Source of the DNA: Isoptericola dokdonensis DS-3 | GTDB taxonomy: Bacteria; Actinomycetota; Actinomycetes; Actinomycetales; Cellulomonadaceae | Assembly: GCF_001636295.1 (NCBI RefSeq) | Contig: NZ_CP014209.1 | Coordinates: forward strand, 2,666,001-2,730,000 | Length of the DNA: 64,000 nt | Direction of reading: 5' to 3' | Shown: positions 36,557-44,058 of the stretch, piece by piece | Layout: each line of letters begins with the position of its first letter | Position numbering within the stretch: the first letter of the stretch is position 1 | Translations under genes and position numbers: made by a program | Notes under the pieces: model-generated | Database searches by the model: none | What the model saw: the letters and a program-made list of their open reading frames with translations, nothing else | What the model was told of the DNA's origin: nothing

Positions 36557-37816
36557 ATGGACACCGAAGAGCGCCTGGCAGTCTTCCTCGACTACGAGAA
36601 CCTGGCGCTGGGTGCGCGGGAGCACCTGGGCGGGATGCAGTTCGACTTCCAGCCGATCGCCGACGCCCTCGCCGTGCGCGGCCGGGTGGTGACGCGTCGC
36701 GCCTACGCGGACTGGTCGTACTTCGACGAGGACCGCCGCGCGCTGACCCGCCACCAGGTCGAGCTCATCGAGATGCCGCAGCGCATGGGGGCCTCCCGCA
36801 AGAACGCCGCCGACATCAAGATGGTCGTCGACGCGATCGAGATGGCGTTCGAGCGGGACTACATCTCGACGTTCGTCATGTGCACGGGCGACTCCGACTT
36901 CTCCCCGCTCGTCCACAAGCTGCGGGAGCTGAACAAGCGCGTCATCGGTGTCGGCGTGGAGAACTCCACGTCCCGCCTGCTGCCGTCCGCGTGCGACGAG
37001 TTCATCTTCTACGACCGGCTCGAGGGCGTGGACGTCCCCGACGAGTCCGAGCGCAAGCGGTCCGGCCGCGGGGGTTCCTCCCGGCGGTCCGGCTCGACGT
37101 CCGGTGGCCGCGGCGGTCGTTCCCGGGCGAGCGCCGCCACGACGTCGTCCGCCCCGGAGGCCCCGGCCGCGGAGGCGCCCGTCGAGGCCGCCCCCGAGGC
37201 CCCGGACGCGATCGAGGAGACCGCACCGCCGTCGTCGGGCGGCCGGAGCCGCCGCCGCAAGGCCGACGCGACCCCCGCCCCGGAACCCGTCGAGGCGCCC
37301 GTGCCCGACGAGGACGACGACGCGCCCGCCGGCGACCCCCCCACCATGGAGGTCAAGGTCGCGCAGACCCTCGCCGGGCTGCACGCCTCGTCGTCGGGCT
37401 CGATCACGGCGTCGCAGCTCAAGCGCACCCTGGTGCGCAAGGAGCCGACGTTCTCCGAGGCCGACTACGGGTTCCGCACCTTCACCGAGTTCCTGCGCTA
37501 CCTCGCCGAGCGGGACGTCGTCGTGCTGTCCGAGGGGCCGTCCACGGGCGACCCCGTCGTCGCGCTGCCCGAGCAGCAGGACGGTGCGGGGGCGTTCGAC
37601 CTGCTGCGGTCCGTCGTCCAGGAGGAGGGCGGTTCCGCCCAGCTCTCCGGCCTGAAGAACCACCTGCGCAAGCGCCGCCCCGACTTCTCCGAGAAGGCGC
37701 TCGGCTACCGCGGGTTCCTGCAGTTCTGCAAGGGGGCCGAGGCCGCCGGTGCCGTGGCCCTGGCCTGGGACGACGACGCCGACGACTACCTCGTGACGCT
37801 CGGCACGGCGGCCTGA
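36557..37816 (+). CDS. NYN-domain (LabA/DUF88) protein with two OST-HTH domains
   Basis: This 419-residue protein starts with a NYN (PIN-like) nuclease domain: VFLDYENLALGA, KNAADIKMVVDAIE and MCTGDSDFSPLVHKL, with the acidic residues expected to bind metal. A basic then Ala/Pro-rich linker (about 165-260) leads to two OST-HTH/LOTUS domains (MEVKVAQTLAGLHASSSGSI to ERDVVVL, and GAFDLLRSVVQEEGGSAQL to AGAVALAW). NYN/OST-HTH proteins are proposed RNA-processing factors. The ATG at 36557 starts exactly at the domain; the upstream frame is non-homologous. Divergent from the LPXTG gene. Confidence 0.88.
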   Translation: MDTEERLAVFLDYENLALGAREHLGGMQFDFQPIADALAVRGRVVTRRAYADWSYFDEDRRALTRHQVELIEMPQRMGASRKNAADIKMVVDAIEMAFERDYISTFVMCTGDSDFSPLVHKLRELNKRVIGVGVENSTSRLLPSACDEFIFYDRLEGVDVPDESERKRSGRGGSSRRSGSTSGGRGGRSRASAATTSSAPEAPAAEAPVEAAPEAPDAIEETAPPSSGGRSRRRKADATPAPEPVEAPVPDEDDDAPAGDPPTMEVKVAQTLAGLHASSSGSITASQLKRTLVRKEPTFSEADYGFRTFTEFLRYLAERDVVVLSEGPSTGDPVVALPEQQDGAGAFDLLRSVVQEEGGSAQLSGLKNHLRKRRPDFSEKALGYRGFLQFCKGAEAAGAVALAWDDDADDYLVTLGTAA

Positions 37817-37888
37817 CGACCGCGTGACGTCCGGCACCGGCCGCCCGGGATGCCCGGGACCGGCCGGTGCCGGGGGCACAATGGTGCG

Positions 37889-38533
37889 GTGACCTACCGT
37901 GTGCTCAAGCTGATCGCGTCGCTCCTGGTGGCCGTCTTCCTGCGGCCACGGGTGACCGGACTGCACCACATCCCGGTGCGCGGTCCCGTCATCATCGCCA
38001 GCAACCACCTGTCGTTCATCGACTCGATCATCCTGCCCCTGGTGGTGCCGCGGCACGTCACGTTCATCGCGAAGGCCGAGTACTGGACGGGGCGCGGGAT
38101 CAAGGGGCGCGTCTCCCGCTGGTTCTTCACCACGATGGGCCACATCCCCGTCGACCGCACCGACCCGCGCGCCGGCCAGCGTTCCCTCGAGGACGCCCTG
38201 GCCGTGCTCCAGCGCGGCGGCGCGTTCGGCATCTACCCCGAGGGCACCCGGTCGCGCGACGGCCGCCTCCAGAAGGGGCACACCGGGGTCGCGTGGCTGG
38301 CCCTGGCCGGGTCGACGCCGGTCGTGCCCGTCGCGCTGCGCGGCACCGACCGCGTCCAGCCCGTCGGAAAGATGCCGCGACCCGTCCGCGGCGTCGAGGT
38401 CACGTTCGGGCCGCCCCTCGACCCCTCCCGGCAGATCGCGGCGGGCACCAGGCCCGCACAGGCGCGGCGCGAGCTCACCGACCAGGTCATGGCCTCCATC
38501 CACGCGATGAGCGGCCAGGAGCTCGTCGCCTGA
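37889..38533 (+). CDS. 1-acyl-sn-glycerol-3-phosphate acyltransferase (PlsC family)
   Basis: This 214-residue membrane-associated acyltransferase shows the NHLSFIDS catalytic motif (the NHxxxxD acceptor), GHIPVDR and YPEGTRSRDG, the glycerophosphate-binding block. It makes phosphatidic acid or a related lipid. The GTG at 37889 is the first usable start near the domain; it has only a weak ribosome-binding site. It follows the NYN gene by 72 bases and precedes a methyltransferase by 55. Confidence 0.88.
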   Translation: MTYRVLKLIASLLVAVFLRPRVTGLHHIPVRGPVIIASNHLSFIDSIILPLVVPRHVTFIAKAEYWTGRGIKGRVSRWFFTTMGHIPVDRTDPRAGQRSLEDALAVLQRGGAFGIYPEGTRSRDGRLQKGHTGVAWLALAGSTPVVPVALRGTDRVQPVGKMPRPVRGVEVTFGPPLDPSRQIAAGTRPAQARRELTDQVMASIHAMSGQELVA

Positions 38534-38588
38534 CCCACCCCGGTCCGCCGCCCTGGCGAGTCGCACGCCCCCGGCGCAGCATCGGGGG

Positions 38589-39680
38589 ATGGACGACACC
38601 CGGGCCACCGACGTCGCGCCGGTCGCGGACGACGAGCCCCGCGAACCGCTGGCCGACCGCGTCTTCGAGGTCGGCGTCGCCGCGATGGAGTGCCTGTCCA
38701 TCCACCTCGGGGACAAGCTCGGCTGGTACCGCGAGCTCGCCGCCTCCGGCCCGCTGACCCCTGCCGACCTCGCCGCCCGTACCCGCACCCAGGAGCGGTA
38801 CGCGCGCGAGTGGTGCGAGCAGCAGGCCGTCGCCGGGTTCCTCGTGGCCGACGAGACCGGCCCTGACCGCCGGTTCCGCCTCGACGACGAGGGCGTCGCC
38901 GTCTTCACCGACGCCGCGTCCACCGACTTCCTCGCGCCCCTCGCCCGGTTCGTCACCGCCGCCACCGTGCAGGCACCCGCGCTGCTCGACGCCTACCGGG
39001 ACGGGGGAGGCGTGTCCTGGGACCAGCTCGGCGACGACGTCCGCGCCGGCCAGGCCGACATGAACCGCCCCTGGTTCGAGCAGGTCCTGCCCGGCGAGCT
39101 CGCCGCCGTGCCCCACCTGCACGAGATCCTGTCCCGTCCGGGCGCGCTCGTCGCCGACGTCGGCTGCGGGTTCGGCTGGTCCACGATCGCCCTCGCCCGC
39201 GCCTATCCCCAGGCCCGGTTCGTCGGCGTCGACGTCGACGCCCCCTCCGTGGAGGCCGCCCGCGTCAACGCGCTCGACGCCGGCACCGTCAACGCCACCT
39301 TCGAGACCTCCTGGCAGGACGCCCCCGCCGGCCCTTACGACCTCGCGTTCCTCTTCGAGTGCCTGCACGACATGCCCCACCCCGTCGATGTCCTCACCGA
39401 GGTCAGGGCGTCGCTGGCGGACGGCGGTCGTGTCGTCGTGATGGACGAGGCGGCCGACGACGTCTACACCGCGCCCGGCGACCAGGTGCAGCGTGCCCTG
39501 TACGGGTACAGCGTGCTGTGCTGCCTGCCCGACAGCCTCAGCCACGTCGGGTCGGTCGGCACCGGCACCGTGATGCGGCGCGGCACCCTCGCGCGGTACG
39601 CCCGCCAGGCCGGGTTCGCCGTCGTCGAGGACCTGCCGATCGAGGACTTCGGTTTCTGGCGGTTCACCGAGCTGCGCTGA
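38589..39680 (+). CDS. SAM-dependent methyltransferase
   Basis: This 363-residue protein has an N-terminal winged-helix-like region (GPLTPADLAARTRTQERYAREWCEQQ), as in O-methyltransferase-like and rRNA-modification-like enzymes, and a Rossmann methyltransferase domain with VADVGCGFGWSTIALA, FVGVDVDAPSVEAARVN and LFECLHDMPHP. Such proteins often act on small molecules, but the substrate is not evident. The ATG at 38589 has no obvious strong ribosome-binding site. It converges on the APP1-type phosphatase gene with a 13-bp gap. Confidence 0.85.
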   Translation: MDDTRATDVAPVADDEPREPLADRVFEVGVAAMECLSIHLGDKLGWYRELAASGPLTPADLAARTRTQERYAREWCEQQAVAGFLVADETGPDRRFRLDDEGVAVFTDAASTDFLAPLARFVTAATVQAPALLDAYRDGGGVSWDQLGDDVRAGQADMNRPWFEQVLPGELAAVPHLHEILSRPGALVADVGCGFGWSTIALARAYPQARFVGVDVDAPSVEAARVNALDAGTVNATFETSWQDAPAGPYDLAFLFECLHDMPHPVDVLTEVRASLADGGRVVVMDEAADDVYTAPGDQVQRALYGYSVLCCLPDSLSHVGSVGTGTVMRRGTLARYARQAGFAVVEDLPIEDFGFWRFTELR

Positions 39681-39693
39681 CCGGGGCGCGACG

Positions 39694-40806
39694 CTAGCGG
39701 TCGGCGCCGGGGGAGCCGAGGACGCCGGGGACGTCGACGAGCTGTTCGCCGAGCCCGATCCCGTCGGGCGCGCGGACGACGGGGACGTCGTCGTCGAGCA
39801 GGCCGTCGAGCTGGTCCTCGGCGACGGGCCGGCCGCCCCCCACCTGCCGGATCGCGACGGCCCGCACCCGCCCGGGCCAGCGCTCGACGGCGCGCGCGTA
39901 GATCTCCGGGTCGTGCTGGCCGTCGTCGCCGACGAGCAGCCACCGCACGTCGGGGAACCGGGACATGAGCAGGTCGAGGCTGGACGACTTGTGCTCCGGG
40001 CCGCTGCGGAACCAGCCGGTGAGCGTGGGCCCCCAGTCGGTGAGCAGCAGCGGACCGGCCGGGTAGCCGTTGCGGGACAGGAAGGCGCGCAGCGCGCCGG
40101 CGATGTTCCACGCGCCGTTCGACAGGTAGACGACGAGCGGCTCGTCGTGGGCGTCCCGCAGCTTCCGGTAGAGCTCCGGCATGCCGGTCACGGCCCGGCG
40201 GGACGTCCCGTGCCGCACGAACGTGTTCCACGTCGCGAGGAGCGGCCGGGGGACCGCGGTGACGAGGGTCGTGTCGTCGATGTCGCTGACCAGCCCGAAG
40301 CGGGTGTCCGGGCCCACCACCAGCAGCGGCGCGACCGCGCGCTCGCCCACGACGTCGCGCACCGGGTCGCGGGGCTCGATCGTCACCTCCCGCCACCCGG
40401 GCTCCAGCGGGGCGTCGGGATCCAGGCCGATCTCGACGTCGACGTACCCGGACCGGTCGGTGACGACCTCGACGGTGCAGCCCTCGACGTGCAGCCGCAC
40501 GTCGTTCTGCGGTGCCGGCACCGTGAGGAAGTGCCGGAACCCGCGCCGGGCCGCCCGGCGCTCGTCGCGGCGCGCCGCCTGCGGGGGAGCGAGCAGCACC
40601 CGGGCCAGGACGCGCACCCGCTCCGGCGACCCGTGGCCGGTGAAGGGCTGCACCCGGGGACGCCACCCGAGCCGGCGCAGGACCGCGCCCAGCAGGTCGT
40701 AGCACCAGTCCTCGACGAGGGCCGCCAGGTGGGGCCGCTGCGTCGGGTGCGGGGTGGGGGAGGCGGTCGGTCCGGCGTACGGCGGCCGGTCCGGCGGATG
40801 CGTCAT
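39694..40806 (-). CDS. APP1-type phosphatase domain protein (DUF2183)
   Basis: This 370-residue protein carries the HAD-like D-x-D-x-T motif DIDDTTL in the block FGLVSDIDDTTLVT, followed by YLSNGAWNIA and VGDDGQHDPEIY, typical of APP1-type phosphatidate phosphatases (DUF2183). The N-terminal 120 residues have a beta-rich pattern. Activity on phosphatidate is inference from yeast APP1. The ATG at 40806 lies just after the stop of the upstream ZIP-like gene, so translation may be coupled. A GTG at 40815 is an alternative start. Confidence 0.83.
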   Translation of the reverse strand: MTHPPDRPPYAGPTASPTPHPTQRPHLAALVEDWCYDLLGAVLRRLGWRPRVQPFTGHGSPERVRVLARVLLAPPQAARRDERRAARRGFRHFLTVPAPQNDVRLHVEGCTVEVVTDRSGYVDVEIGLDPDAPLEPGWREVTIEPRDPVRDVVGERAVAPLLVVGPDTRFGLVSDIDDTTLVTAVPRPLLATWNTFVRHGTSRRAVTGMPELYRKLRDAHDEPLVVYLSNGAWNIAGALRAFLSRNGYPAGPLLLTDWGPTLTGWFRSGPEHKSSSLDLLMSRFPDVRWLLVGDDGQHDPEIYARAVERWPGRVRAVAIRQVGGGRPVAEDQLDGLLDDDVPVVRAPDGIGLGEQLVDVPGVLGSPGADR

Positions 40807-40807
40807 C

Positions 40808-41539
40808 TCAACCACCCACCTGCGAGAGCCCGAACGCCGTCGCGAAACCCAGCACCGTCACCAGTCCTCCCACCGGGCCGGCGAACTCCGCCGCCTCCGG
40901 GATCATCGTGTCCACCAACATCGTCAGGAGGGCCCCGGCGGCGAACGCCTGCACCAGCGCCACCGTCGTCCCGGACGCCGACCCGAGCGCCAGGTAGCCG
41001 ACGCCCGCCGCGACCGCCGAGACCAGGGTCGTGCCGCCCCACAGCACGAACAACCGCGACCGCGACGTGCCCGCCTTGAGCAGACCCGCCGTCGCCGACA
41101 TCGCCTCCGGCAGGTTCGACAGGAACACCGCCGCGAGCAGCGCCACGCTGACACCGCCACCGCCCACCAGGGTCGACCCCAGCACCACGGACTCGGGGAT
41201 GCCGTCGAGCACGGTGCCGAGCGCGATCGCCCCGCCGGCCCCCTGCTGCTGTGCGCCCGTCGAACGCTTGCGGTCCGCGCCACCCCGGCGGTCGATGAGC
41301 AGGTCGCCGACGAAGAACGTCAGCGCCCCCGCGGCCAGTCCGGCCAGCAGCACCCAGCCGCCGTCGGTGGCGTCCGCGGCGTCCTCCACCAGGTCGTACG
41401 CGACGGCACTGATGAGGATGCCGGAGCCGAACGCCATGACCAGCCCCACCACCCGCTGGCTCAGGGGCCGGACCATCACGATCGCGGCGCCGATGAGCAG
41501 CGACGAGCTGCCCACCAGTCCCCACCAGAAGCCCTCCAC
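40808..41539 (-). CDS. ZIP-like metal transporter family membrane protein
   Basis: This 243-residue protein has about eight hydrophobic helices and the ZIP layout with two short metal-site-like blocks, LDGIPESVVLGS and LSNLPEAMSATAG. The typical ZIP histidines (HNxPEG and HExP) are absent: aspartate and asparagine stand in their place, so metal transport is uncertain. The GTG at 41539 was chosen because it precedes the first helix (GLVGSSSLLIGAAIVMV). Alternative starts lie upstream. Divergent from the DoxX gene. Confidence 0.65.
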   Translation of the reverse strand: MEGFWWGLVGSSSLLIGAAIVMVRPLSQRVVGLVMAFGSGILISAVAYDLVEDAADATDGGWVLLAGLAAGALTFFVGDLLIDRRGGADRKRSTGAQQQGAGGAIALGTVLDGIPESVVLGSTLVGGGGVSVALLAAVFLSNLPEAMSATAGLLKAGTSRSRLFVLWGGTTLVSAVAAGVGYLALGSASGTTVALVQAFAAGALLTMLVDTMIPEAAEFAGPVGGLVTVLGFATAFGLSQVGG

Positions 41540-41648
41540 CGGAACATTCGACCAGATCAGCGGCGCTCCCGCCGTCCGACCCCGCCGCGCCCGCCTCCGT
41601 GGAGGTGCCACAGGTGCGGCGCGCCGCGTCCGGTGGAAGCATCGCGGC

Positions 41649-42092
41649 ATGGACCTCGCCGAGCTGACGAAGCAGACCCCGACCTCGATCCCGCAGACCC
41701 TCGGCCGTGTCGCCCTCGGCCTCGCGCTCGCCGGTGCGGGCATCACGCACCTCACGGTGGCGCGCGAGGAGTTCCAGGCGCAGGTGCCCTCCTGGTTCCC
41801 GGTGGACGAGGACGTCACCGTGCTGGCGTCCGGCGTCGTCGAGATCGTCATCGGCGGTGCGCTGGTCGCCCTGCCGCGGTGGAAGGTGGCCGTCGGCCTG
41901 GTCGCCGCGGCGTTCTTCGTCGTCATCTTCCCGGGCAACGTCGCGCAGTGGCTGGAGCACAAGGACGGGTTCGGCCTCGACACCGACGCGAAGCGCCTCG
42001 CCCGGCTGCCGTTCCAGGCGGTGCTCGTCGCGCTCGCCCTGTGGTCGACGGGCGCCTGGTCGGCGACGCGCCGCGCGCTGCACCGCGACTGA
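41649..42092 (+). CDS. DoxX family membrane protein
   Basis: This 147-residue protein has four hydrophobic helices with the DoxX-like pattern TLGRVALGLALAGAGITHL, then LASGVVEIVIGGALVAL, VGLVAAAFFVVIFPGNVAQW and a final helix. Its function in this subgroup is unknown. The ATG at 41649 follows a modest AAGC-rich leader and is divergent from the ZIP-like gene. Convergent with tag, 28 bp apart. Confidence 0.8.
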   Translation: MDLAELTKQTPTSIPQTLGRVALGLALAGAGITHLTVAREEFQAQVPSWFPVDEDVTVLASGVVEIVIGGALVALPRWKVAVGLVAAAFFVVIFPGNVAQWLEHKDGFGLDTDAKRLARLPFQAVLVALALWSTGAWSATRRALHRD

Positions 42093-42119
42093 GCCCGGTC
42101 CACCCGGGCGCGGCCCGCC

Positions 42120-42746
42120 TCAGCCCCGGACGACGCCGGCCCCGAGCACGACGGGACAGGTGGCCAGGTGGTCGTCCACCAGGCCGCACGCCTGCATGGC
42201 GGCGTACGCCGTCGTCGGGCCGAAGAACCGGAACCCCTCCTTCTTCAGCGCCTTCGCCAGGGCCTTCGACTCGTCGGTCAGGGCGGGCACGTCCGTCCAC
42301 GTCGCGACGCGCGCGGCCCGCGGCGGGGGAGCGAAGGACCAGAACAGCTCGTCGAGCGAGCGTCCGGCGTCGTGCAGGGCGAGGACGGCACGGCCGTTGG
42401 CGATCGTCGCCTCGATCTTCGCGCGGTTGCGCACGATCCGGGCGTCACCCAGCAGCCGTTCGACGTCGTCCGGCCCCAGCGCGGCGACCCGTTCCGGGTC
42501 GAAGCGGGCGAAGACCTCCCGGAAGGCGTCCCGCTTGCGCAGGATCGTCAGCCACGACAACCCCGACTGGAACCCCTCGAGCGCGATCCGCTCCAGCAGC
42601 TCGGCCTCCCCGTGGACGGGCAGGCCCCACTCCGTGTCGTGGTACTGCTCGTACAGCGGGTCGCCGTCACCGAAGCAGCGCCCGGCGTGGGGGGTCGGCG
42701 GTGCGGCCGGGGCCGTGCCCGACGGGTTCTCGACGTCTGTGGTCAT
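42120..42746 (-). CDS. tag: DNA-3-methyladenine glycosylase I
   Basis: This 208-residue repair enzyme removes 3-methyladenine from DNA. It shows CFGDGDPLYEQYHDTEWG (cysteine and histidine zinc ligands), EGFQSGLSWLTILRKRDAFR and the second zinc pair in QACGLVDDHLATC. About 25 low-complexity residues precede the domain. I chose the ATG at 42746; it has a poor ribosome-binding site, and a GTG at 42791 is possible. It lies downstream of the LuxR-type regulator, from which a long inverted repeat separates it. Confidence 0.9.
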   Translation of the reverse strand: MTTDVENPSGTAPAAPPTPHAGRCFGDGDPLYEQYHDTEWGLPVHGEAELLERIALEGFQSGLSWLTILRKRDAFREVFARFDPERVAALGPDDVERLLGDARIVRNRAKIEATIANGRAVLALHDAGRSLDELFWSFAPPPRAARVATWTDVPALTDESKALAKALKKEGFRFFGPTTAYAAMQACGLVDDHLATCPVVLGAGVVRG

Positions 42747-42808
42747 GCCCCCAGGCTGCCGTACGCGACCGACACCAGGGCGGTCGTCCACAGGGGGTCA
42801 CGATCCCC

Positions 42809-42877
42809 GCCCGTCGAGCGTCTCTGACAGTCCGGTATCCCGGCCGGATGCGTGACATCCAGAGACGCTCGACGGGC
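42809..42877. terminator. 18-bp inverted repeat between the HTH regulator and tag
   Basis: GCCCGTCGAGCGTCTCTG (42809-42826) is perfectly repeated in inverse at 42860-42877, with a 33-base loop containing a smaller CCGG-rich hairpin. It begins 12 bases after the regulator stop on the minus strand and ends before tag, so it probably terminates the regulator transcript. The design resembles the long hairpin at 47748. Confidence 0.7.
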
Positions 42878-42888
42878 AAGGGGGGTGA

Positions 42889-43926
42889 TCAGTCGCCCCA
42901 GCCCGCCCGGGCGGCGTGCCAGCCCAGCTGTGCCCGCGTGCGCACGCCCGCGCGGTCCATGAGCTCACGGACGCGCCGCTGCACGGTCCGCGGCGAGATC
43001 CCGAGCTGGTTCGCCGCCGACTCGTCGGTGTACCCGGCGAGCAGCAGGGACAGCAGGCGGGCGTCGACGTCGTCGGCCACCCCCACGGCGGGCACACCGG
43101 ACGGCAGGTCGAGGACGACGGGCGCCGCGCGCGTCCACAGGGTGTCGAAGAGGGTGACGAGGCCGGTGAGCAGCGAGCTCGGCCGCACGAGCATCGCCGC
43201 GGCGGCGGCGTGCGACGGATCGGTGAGCACCGGCAGGAGCGCGAGGTCGCGGTCCGCGATCACCATGCGCAGCGGCAACGACCCCGTCACCCGCGCGGAC
43301 TCCCCGGCCCGCAGCCCGGCGGCGAACGCGTCGAGCCCGCCGGGAAAGGCGTCCAGCATGGCCTGCTCGAACAGCACCCGGTACTGGACGCCGCGGCGCA
43401 CCAGGTCGTCCTCCACGTGGTTCTCGTCCGCTCCCGTCACCGCCACCGGGTGCTGCACGAACGCCATCACCTCGGACCGGGCCCCGGACTGCACCCGCGC
43501 GAACCAGTGCGCCACCTCGGCGGCGCCGTGCACCACCTGCACGACGTCGTCCGCCCCGCCCTCGGCCCCGGCGAGTCGGTACATCTGCTCCAGGGTGTCC
43601 AGCTCGGCCTGCGCACGCCGCATCGCGACCTCGTGCGCCGCCAACCGGGTGCCGAGCACCAGCGACGGGGGCGCCGCCACGTAGCGGGCCTCGGCCGTGC
43701 CGGCGTCCTGCGTCCCGACCGCCCGGCCGACGAACCCCAGGTCCGCGAGGGCCCGGAGGCGCTCGCGGGCGTCGTCGGGCCCGACGTCCAGCGCCGCCGC
43801 CACCCGGCCGACCGTGGCGTACGGCGCCGCCACCAGCACGCGGTACGCGGCCAGCAGGGCGGGGGTGAGCCCGACTCCGCTGTCGAGGAGGTCGAGGACG
43901 TCGTCCCCGGGGCCGTCGTCGGTCAT
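42889..43926 (-). CDS. TrmB-type / LuxR-type HTH regulator
   Basis: This 345-residue protein has an N-terminal winged helix of TrmB type (LTPALLAAYRVLVAAPYATV), a coiled middle (AELDTLEQMYRLAG), an effector-like domain with ARSEVMAFVQHPVAV and a C-terminal LuxR helix-turn-helix (LLSLLLAGYTDESAANQLGI then SPRTVQRRVREL). The combination fits regulators seen in Streptomyces and relatives. It is divergent from the large subtilase gene, with 132 bases between them, so it may control that gene. The ligand is unknown. Confidence 0.8.
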   Translation of the reverse strand: MTDDGPGDDVLDLLDSGVGLTPALLAAYRVLVAAPYATVGRVAAALDVGPDDARERLRALADLGFVGRAVGTQDAGTAEARYVAAPPSLVLGTRLAAHEVAMRRAQAELDTLEQMYRLAGAEGGADDVVQVVHGAAEVAHWFARVQSGARSEVMAFVQHPVAVTGADENHVEDDLVRRGVQYRVLFEQAMLDAFPGGLDAFAAGLRAGESARVTGSLPLRMVIADRDLALLPVLTDPSHAAAAAMLVRPSSLLTGLVTLFDTLWTRAAPVVLDLPSGVPAVGVADDVDARLLSLLLAGYTDESAANQLGISPRTVQRRVRELMDRAGVRTRAQLGWHAARAGWGD

Positions 43927-44058
43927 CGTGCCTCCCTCCGGCGCGGCCCCTGCGGGTTCGCGCCATGTCGCATTCTCGCCAGCGTCCGCCATTGTGCCCA
44001 CCCGGTGTTGCCTGGAAGTGTCCCGAGGCATCGATGTAGTCCTCCGAAAGGCGACACC

